Below, one piece after another: positions 59,582-64,000 of a DNA stretch of 64,000 bases. The first letter of the stretch is position 1. Each line of letters starts with the position of its first letter. The stretch covers positions 744,001 to 808,000 of the forward strand of contig JADJRJ010000028.1 in NCBI GenBank assembly GCA_016712265.1, read 5' to 3'. The translations under genes and the position numbers were made by a program. The notes under the pieces are model-generated. The model saw only the letters and a program-made list of their open reading frames with translations. It had not been told where the DNA came from and made no database searches. The DNA comes from Gemmatimonadota bacterium (GTDB lineage Bacteria > Gemmatimonadota > Gemmatimonadetes > Gemmatimonadales > Gemmatimonadaceae).

Positions 59582-60802
59582 CTACTTCCCGAATGGCGTG
59601 CGGTTCAGCCCCACGCGCCCGTTGCTGATGACGACGAGCACGTCGGACAACGCCTTGATGTCGGCCAGCGGGTTGCCTTCCACGAGGATCAAGTCTGCCT
59701 CGTACCCTTCCTTGAGCTGACCCACGCGGTCGCCGATGCGCAGCAGGTCCGCGGCACTCGTCGTGGCGGTGCGCAATGCCTCGAGCGGCGTCAGGCCTGC
59801 GTCGACGAAGAGCGCCACCTCGGCGTAGATGCGGTTGACGCTGGAGCTGCCGTAGTCCGTGTCAGCGCCGGTCGCGAGCTTTACGCCCATCTGGTGCGCC
59901 TTGCGCACGGCGGCGGCGACGATCGGCGCCATGTTGCGCCCGCGAAGCGTGAGCACCGGATCGTCGTAGTCGCCGCCGGGCGTGGCGAGGTCAAGTATCG
60001 TGATCCAGGTCGGAACGAGCCACGTGCCGCGCTCCTTCATCAGGCGCAGGGTCGAATCCGAGAGATAGGTGCCATGCTCGATGCTGCGCACGCCAGCCTT
60101 CACGGCGGCATACGCCCCTTCGTCACCGTGGGCGTGTGCCATCACGGGCAAGTTGTGCCTCGTAGCCTCGTCAACGATCCAGGCCAGCTGCTGCTCCGTG
60201 TAGGTCTGCTTGCGCGGATCGGTATCGGGGAGTCCGGCACGCTCCGTCCCGCGCGTCTTGATGGCGTCCACGCCACGGCGCGCGTTGGTGCGGACCACGG
60301 CGCGCAGGGCAGCTTCCGTGGTGACGCCGCCCGCGAGCGCGGTCAGGGCTGTGTCAGCGAGGATCGTCTCCCCCAGGCCGGGTGTGACGAAGACGCCGGC
60401 GGCGATCACGTCGGGGCCGGCGATCGTTCCCCGGCGGCTCGCTTCGCGCAACGCCACGTCCTGGTAGGCGGAGACACTCGCGCTCCGAATCGTCGTCACG
60501 CCGGACTCGAGTGCGCGCTTCGCTGCGGCCAGCGAGGCGACATGTGTGTGCACATCAATCAGCCCGGGAAGCAGGTATCGCCCCCGCGCGTCGATGACGT
60601 GCGCACCCGCGGGGGGTGACACCGGCCCCGTCGCGATGCGCGTGATGCGCCCGTTCTCGATGACGACGGAGGCGTTGGTCGCGAACGCTCCCCGAACGCC
60701 ATCGACCAGGTGGGCATTGGTGATGACCAGTGGGGGCTGTGCTGCCGCGGTGGAGGCTGCGACGAGCACGAGGAACAGTGGGCGGATGACGAGCGAGCGC
60801 AT
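59582..60802 (-). CDS. Exported amidohydrolase (Xaa-Pro dipeptidase-like), second paralogue
   Basis: 406 aa from ATG 60802, with signal peptide MRSLVIRPLFLVLVAASTAA. Landmarks: GRYLLPGLIDVHTHVASLAA (HxH), NARRGVDAIKTRGTERAGLP (Lys candidate), NLPVMAHAHGDEGAYAAVKA, RSIEHGTYLSDSTLRLMKER, and TGADTDYGSSSVNRIYAEVA (catalytic Asp). The terminal beta domain is GYEADLILVEGNPLADIKAL. It is similar in plan to 46379-47590, which also borders a 9-bp repeat array. Role: hydrolysis of small amides or dipeptides outside the cytoplasm. Confidence 0.85.
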   Translation of the reverse strand: MRSLVIRPLFLVLVAASTAAAQPPLVITNAHLVDGVRGAFATNASVVIENGRITRIATGPVSPPAGAHVIDARGRYLLPGLIDVHTHVASLAAAKRALESGVTTIRSASVSAYQDVALREASRRGTIAGPDVIAAGVFVTPGLGETILADTALTALAGGVTTEAALRAVVRTNARRGVDAIKTRGTERAGLPDTDPRKQTYTEQQLAWIVDEATRHNLPVMAHAHGDEGAYAAVKAGVRSIEHGTYLSDSTLRLMKERGTWLVPTWITILDLATPGGDYDDPVLTLRGRNMAPIVAAAVRKAHQMGVKLATGADTDYGSSSVNRIYAEVALFVDAGLTPLEALRTATTSAADLLRIGDRVGQLKEGYEADLILVEGNPLADIKALSDVLVVISNGRVGLNRTPFGK

Positions 60803-60875
60803 GGGGAGTCTTTCCGGGTGGTGTCCTGAATCGGTAGCTTGACACCCTGACCGCCCTTCGAGAAAGGTCCCGGAT

Positions 60876-62225
60876 ATGCGAATGTCACGATCGCGTGCGA
60901 TCGCCACGGCCCTCCTTGCCCTGACGGCGGCATGCGGAGGTGATGACGCCGACGTGCCCACCCCGCCGGGTACCGCGGCGCTTGGGACCTTCGATCGGAT
61001 CCAGGGCCAGATCCTCGCCACAACGTGCACCGCTGGGTGCCACACGCAGGGTGCCGCCTTCGCCCAGTCGTCGGGACTCGTCCTCGACCGGGCCGTCGCC
61101 TACACGAACCTTGTTGGCGCTCCGCCAAAGAACGCCGCCGCGAAGGCCGACGGCCTGCTGCGGGTCCAGCCGTTCCGGTCCGATTCCAGCCTGCTCTATC
61201 ACAAGTTGGTTATCGCCGACGGGCATCATTCGCCGTCGTACGGATCGCCGATGCCACTCGGTGGGCAGGTCGTCACCAATGGTGAGCTGGAATACATCCG
61301 ACGCTGGATCGAAGCCGGGGCGCCGGAGAAGGGATCGGTGGTGGACACGGCGGTCCTGGCGGACCGCGCCCGCCCGGTGGCGACCCCCTTCACCCCCCTG
61401 GCCCCGCCGGCGCAGGGGGTGCAGCTCAAGATCGAGTCGTTCAGCGTCAGCCCCAACTTCGAGCGGGAACTCTTTGTCTATCGCCGCGTGAACAACGGCG
61501 CCGATGTCTTCGTGGACCGCATCGAGACGCGGATGCGGACCAACTCGCACCACTTGCTGCTCTACACCTTTGAAAACATCCCCCAGCTGATCCGCCCCTC
61601 GTTCGACGTGATCCGCGACATCCGGCACCCGGACGGTACGCTGAACCTCCTGAACATGCTGCCGATGGGATTCCACGTCTTCTTCGCCGGGACGCAAACC
61701 CCGACGTCAGACTATCGATTCCCCGCTGGCGTGGCGCTGCGCCTTCCCGCGCAGGGGACCCTCGACCTGAACGCGCACTACGTGAACCGGACGACGGCGC
61801 CGATCGCCGGCGAGGCATACATCAACCTCCACACGGTTCCCTCGGCCTCGGTGCAACGCGTGGCCCGCACCCTCAACATGGGGAACACCGACCTGACCCT
61901 GCCGCCAGGAACGCGGACCACGATCACGAAGACCTTCCGGGTCAGTGACAGCACCATGACCATCTTCATGCTGACCTCGCACATGCACGAACGTGGCGAG
62001 CGGTTCGTGGTGAAGGTGACCGGCGGGCCGCGCGACGGTGAGGTGGTCTACACCACCACCGATTGGGCCCACCCGGACATCGTCACCTACGCGCAGCCGA
62101 TCGTGCTCCGACGCGGCGAGGGGCTGACCTCGGAGATCACCTACAACAACACGACCACGCGCACCATCCGCTTTGGCCTCACCAGCGCGGACGAGATGGG
62201 GATCATCTTCGGGTACTACTACTAA
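60876..62225 (+). CDS. Lipoprotein with CX3CH motif and PHM-like copper monooxygenase domain
   Basis: 449 aa with lipobox LTAAC (MRMSRSRAIATALLALTAAC) and a well-placed AAAGG ribosome-binding site. The N-terminal segment ILATTCTAGCHTQGAAFA has Cys51, Cys55, His56, a CX3CH rather than CX2CH spacing. From about residue 190 the domain resembles peptidylglycine-alpha-hydroxylating-type ascorbate-dependent monooxygenases with all six copper ligand positions: H225/H226 (NSHHLLLYTF), H301 (LNAHYVN), H369/H371 (TSHMHERGER) and M441 (DEMGIIFGYY). The predicted outer-membrane or periplasmic oxygenase has an attached electron-transfer head. The substrate is unknown. Confidence 0.82.
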   Translation: MRMSRSRAIATALLALTAACGGDDADVPTPPGTAALGTFDRIQGQILATTCTAGCHTQGAAFAQSSGLVLDRAVAYTNLVGAPPKNAAAKADGLLRVQPFRSDSSLLYHKLVIADGHHSPSYGSPMPLGGQVVTNGELEYIRRWIEAGAPEKGSVVDTAVLADRARPVATPFTPLAPPAQGVQLKIESFSVSPNFERELFVYRRVNNGADVFVDRIETRMRTNSHHLLLYTFENIPQLIRPSFDVIRDIRHPDGTLNLLNMLPMGFHVFFAGTQTPTSDYRFPAGVALRLPAQGTLDLNAHYVNRTTAPIAGEAYINLHTVPSASVQRVARTLNMGNTDLTLPPGTRTTITKTFRVSDSTMTIFMLTSHMHERGERFVVKVTGGPRDGEVVYTTTDWAHPDIVTYAQPIVLRRGEGLTSEITYNNTTTRTIRFGLTSADEMGIIFGYYY

Positions 62226-62240
62226 GCGCCGTTCCCATCG

Positions 62241-62346
62241 GCCGCCCGCCGCCCGCCGCCCGTCTGCCCCGACGCCCGCCTCTCGCCGTCTGCCGTCTGC
62301 CGTCTGCCGTCTGCCGTCTGCCGTCTGCCGTCTGCCGTCTGCCGTC
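62241..62346 (+). repeat. Heptamer tandem repeats: CCGCCCG then GCCGTCT x8.9
   Basis: GCCGTCT is repeated without error from 62285 to 62340 (eight copies) plus six bases of a ninth. It is preceded by a degenerate run of CCGCCCG heptamers at about 62241-62261. The array fills most of the gap between the PHM-like gene and the kinase-like gene. On the minus strand the unit reads AGACGGC. Confidence 0.92.
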
Positions 62347-62440
62347 GGTCCATGAGGCCGCCCCAACCCGTCCGCTGTGCCCCAGCTCACGCTTCGCTCG
62401 TCGTGCAAGGAGAGGAGATCCCAGCGCGCCGAGGTGCCCC

Positions 62441-63178
62441 ATGAGCGTTCGACTCAGTGACCCCCGCCCAGAGGCGGCTGAACTGCAGACTGAAGGACCC
62501 ACCCCCTCCCGGGTGTGGGGCGACCAGTGGCTGCGCGTGTCCGAAAAGGTCATCAAGGGGCTGAACCACCAACTCACCAATCGCGTCGCCTCGCTCGAGG
62601 CGGTCGTCACCCTGCTGGGCGACGAGGAAGAGGTCCCCGACCTGCAACTGATGGGGTCGCTCGCGCAGGAGGTGAAGCGGCTGAATCAGCTTCTCCACCT
62701 CTACCGACTCATGCCGGCCGAACCGTTCGTCACTACCGAACCGGTACGACTGCAGGACGCGGTCACCCAGGTCATGGAGTTGCACGGCCATCACGCGGAC
62801 CTGCGCGGCATCCCCATCGAGGTGGATCGCGCCGCAGACACGCCGCCCGTCCTCGTGCGGCCCTCCGCCTTGCTGCGGTGCCTGCTGGTGCTCCTCGAAA
62901 GTGCTGCGGGGAACGCTCTTCGCGCTGGCGCCACGGGGACCCTGCACGTGGCATACGGCGGTGACGCTGACACGGTCTGGGTGACGTTCGAAGCGCCTTG
63001 TCCGCCCGCGCAGTTGTTGTTTACGGGCGACGGTAGCCTGGTCGGCGCCGTCAATAGCGCGCTCGCGCATGTGCACGGCCACGCTGATGTTCAGCTGTTG
63101 CGTGACGGGAGCACCGAGCGCATTCGCTACACGGTGCAACTCCCGACGTTGGCCGCGGCACGCCGGGCCGGGTTGTAG
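62441..63178 (+). CDS. Degenerate histidine-kinase-like / ChpT-like protein
   Basis: 245 aa from ATG 62441. The opening VIKGLNHQLTNRVASLEAVV resembles a dimerisation/phospho-acceptor helix, with LNHQLTNR in the position of an H box, followed by LMGSLAQEVKRLNQLLHLYR. The C-terminal half has a histidine-kinase ATPase outline (VRPSALLRCLLVLLESAAGN; GTLHVAYGGDADTVWVTFEA) but no complete N, G1 or G2 boxes, so it should not bind ATP normally. Histidine phosphotransferases such as ChpT have this layout. It is adjacent to a flagellar-type sigma factor gene. Confidence 0.55.
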   Translation: MSVRLSDPRPEAAELQTEGPTPSRVWGDQWLRVSEKVIKGLNHQLTNRVASLEAVVTLLGDEEEVPDLQLMGSLAQEVKRLNQLLHLYRLMPAEPFVTTEPVRLQDAVTQVMELHGHHADLRGIPIEVDRAADTPPVLVRPSALLRCLLVLLESAAGNALRAGATGTLHVAYGGDADTVWVTFEAPCPPAQLLFTGDGSLVGAVNSALAHVHGHADVQLLRDGSTERIRYTVQLPTLAAARRAGL

Positions 63179-63187
63179 CGTCGACCT

Positions 63188-63204
63188 TCCGACGGGACGT
63201 CGGA
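63188..63204. terminator. Short hairpin between convergent genes
   Basis: TCCGACG (63188-63194) and CGTCGGA (63198-63204) flank GGA, 9 bases after the kinase-like gene and 14 bases before the end of the sigma factor gene. It may act as a bidirectional terminator; no U tract. Confidence 0.5.
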
Positions 63205-63218
63205 CGGACCGACGTGCC

Positions 63219-63974
63219 TCAGGCGACCGACGCCCGCAGGGAACCCAGGGCGCCCCGCAACCGGCTGACCGCCTTCGCCCGGATCTGTGATACACGCGAC
63301 TCGCTGACCCCGAGAATCGCCGCGATGTCGGACAATTTCAGCTCTTCGAAGTAGTACAGCGACAGCACGTTCCGCTCGGACTCCGGCAGTGCCAGCAGGG
63401 CGTCTCGGAGATGCGCCACTTCCTGCGTGAGGGTGAGCCGATCCTCGACGTCGTCACTTGGGTCCGCAATCAACTGTTCGAGCGGGAGTCGGGAGCCGTT
63501 CGACGCCTGCTCCGACGTGCGTTCCAGGGGAATGAACCTGCCATGATCGCTCTCGGCCTGCCACCGGCTCAACGTGGTCAGGTCGACCCCCATCGCACTC
63601 GCCAGCTGCGTTTGATCCGGGGCGTGGCCCAGGCGACGGCTCAGGGCCTCTGAGGCCGCATGCATCTCGCGGGCCCTCCGTCGGACGGAGCGCGGCACGT
63701 GGTCCTGGCGTCGCAACTCGTCCAGGATCGCGCCCCGAATGCGGGGGGCGGCGAAAGTCGAGAACGCCAACCCACGGGTCGAATCGAAGTTGTTGAACGC
63801 TTCGATGAGCCCGATGGTCCCCGCGCTGACCAGTTCGTCGAGTTCGACGTCCATCTGCTTCGATCGGCAAAGTTGCCGCGCGACATGGTACACCAATCCG
63901 AGGTGTTCGCCGAGCAAGGCCTGACGAGACTCCGGATCGACCACCTTGGTGGCTTGGGCAGTCGCGTTTCGCAT
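63219..63974 (-). CDS. fliA: FliA/WhiG-family alternative sigma factor
   Basis: 251 aa. Sigma regions: 2 (LGEHLGLVYHVARQLCRSKQ, DELVSAGTIGLIEAFNNFDS, FSTFAAPRIRGAILDELRRQ), 3 (SRRLGHAPDQTQLASAMGVD) and 4 (ALPESERNVLSLYYFEELKL, IAAILGVSESRVSQIRAKAV). This four-region layout without region 1.1 is typical of the motility/sporulation sigma28 group. In a non-sporulating Gram-negative context it most likely directs late flagellar genes, which would lie beyond the right edge. Confidence 0.9.
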   Translation of the reverse strand: MRNATAQATKVVDPESRQALLGEHLGLVYHVARQLCRSKQMDVELDELVSAGTIGLIEAFNNFDSTRGLAFSTFAAPRIRGAILDELRRQDHVPRSVRRRAREMHAASEALSRRLGHAPDQTQLASAMGVDLTTLSRWQAESDHGRFIPLERTSEQASNGSRLPLEQLIADPSDDVEDRLTLTQEVAHLRDALLALPESERNVLSLYYFEELKLSDIAAILGVSESRVSQIRAKAVSRLRGALGSLRASVA

Positions 63975-64000
63975 GGGGCGTCCGTTCCGTGTGTGGGTGC

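Noticed and set aside
60839..60844. TTGACA as a -35 element for the copper-monooxygenase-like gene
   Set aside because: No matching -10 element lies 16-18 bases downstream.

Overview
The window reads as a chromosomal segment of a high-GC, Gram-negative, free-living bacterium, most likely a Gemmatimonadota or Acidobacteriota relative. This is an inference from an FtsX/MacB-type duplicated orphan permease without an ATPase, many signal-peptide amidohydrolases and peptidases, ECF and LytTR signalling, a TonB receptor, a PQQ enzyme, and a motility-type sigma factor at the right edge. I saw no rRNA, tRNA, CRISPR array, prophage or intact insertion sequence.

Layout. 1-8504 (minus): a type II secretion operon, gspH-I-J-K-L-M-C-D-E-F, nearly every gene overlapping the next by about 4 bases; gspF runs off the left edge and gspG is not in view. 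8683-11833 (plus): an FAD amine oxidase, then a LytS-type kinase and LytTR regulator. 12006-15889: a cupredoxin lipoprotein, a YceI-like protein, a D-threonine-aldolase-like enzyme and a dicarboxylate transporter. 16033-19477: ECF sigma factor, a frameshifted membrane anti-sigma-like gene and two exported HEAT-repeat proteins. 19608-26009: a candidate signalling module of PAS kinase, sigma54 activator, coiled-coil protein, membrane OmpA-domain protein, Rab-like GTPase and a weak EAL-like protein. 26145-29441: D-amino-acid aminotransferase, asparaginase, M20 peptidase. 29535-35779 (minus): hybrid kinase, transglutaminase-like protein, N-formylglutamate-amidohydrolase-like protein, SNF2 helicase. 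35880-42250: amidohydrolase, permease, a duplicated-domain secreted protein and two small membrane proteins.

42251-44221 is an unusual island: nearly 1 kb with no recognisable gene and a 63-bp tandem repeat, then a DUF3800 gene broken by an amber codon and apparently fused to a DNA-methyltransferase C-terminus. 44308-56231 (mostly minus) holds a PQQ dehydrogenase, amidohydrolase, S9 peptidase, TonB receptor, two-component pair and an M15 peptidase with an EF-hand-like insert. 56716-59425 is a quinone/catechol-stress locus (cupin, MarR, ring-cleaving dioxygenase, esterase) around a palindromic operator. 59582-63974 holds an amidohydrolase, a copper-monooxygenase-like lipoprotein with a cytochrome-like motif, a degenerate kinase-like protein and a FliA/WhiG sigma factor.

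Functionally the window suggests a scavenger that exports hydrolases, takes up oligomers through TonB receptors and degrades peptides and D-amino acids. Non-coding features stand out: a CGTTAGG word that usually encodes Leu-Gly with the rare TTA codon, three intergenic arrays of a degenerate 9-bp CGTGC unit, a GCCGTCT heptamer array, and several long perfect hairpins after stop codons. Translational coupling by ATGA or GTGA overlaps is the rule inside operons.
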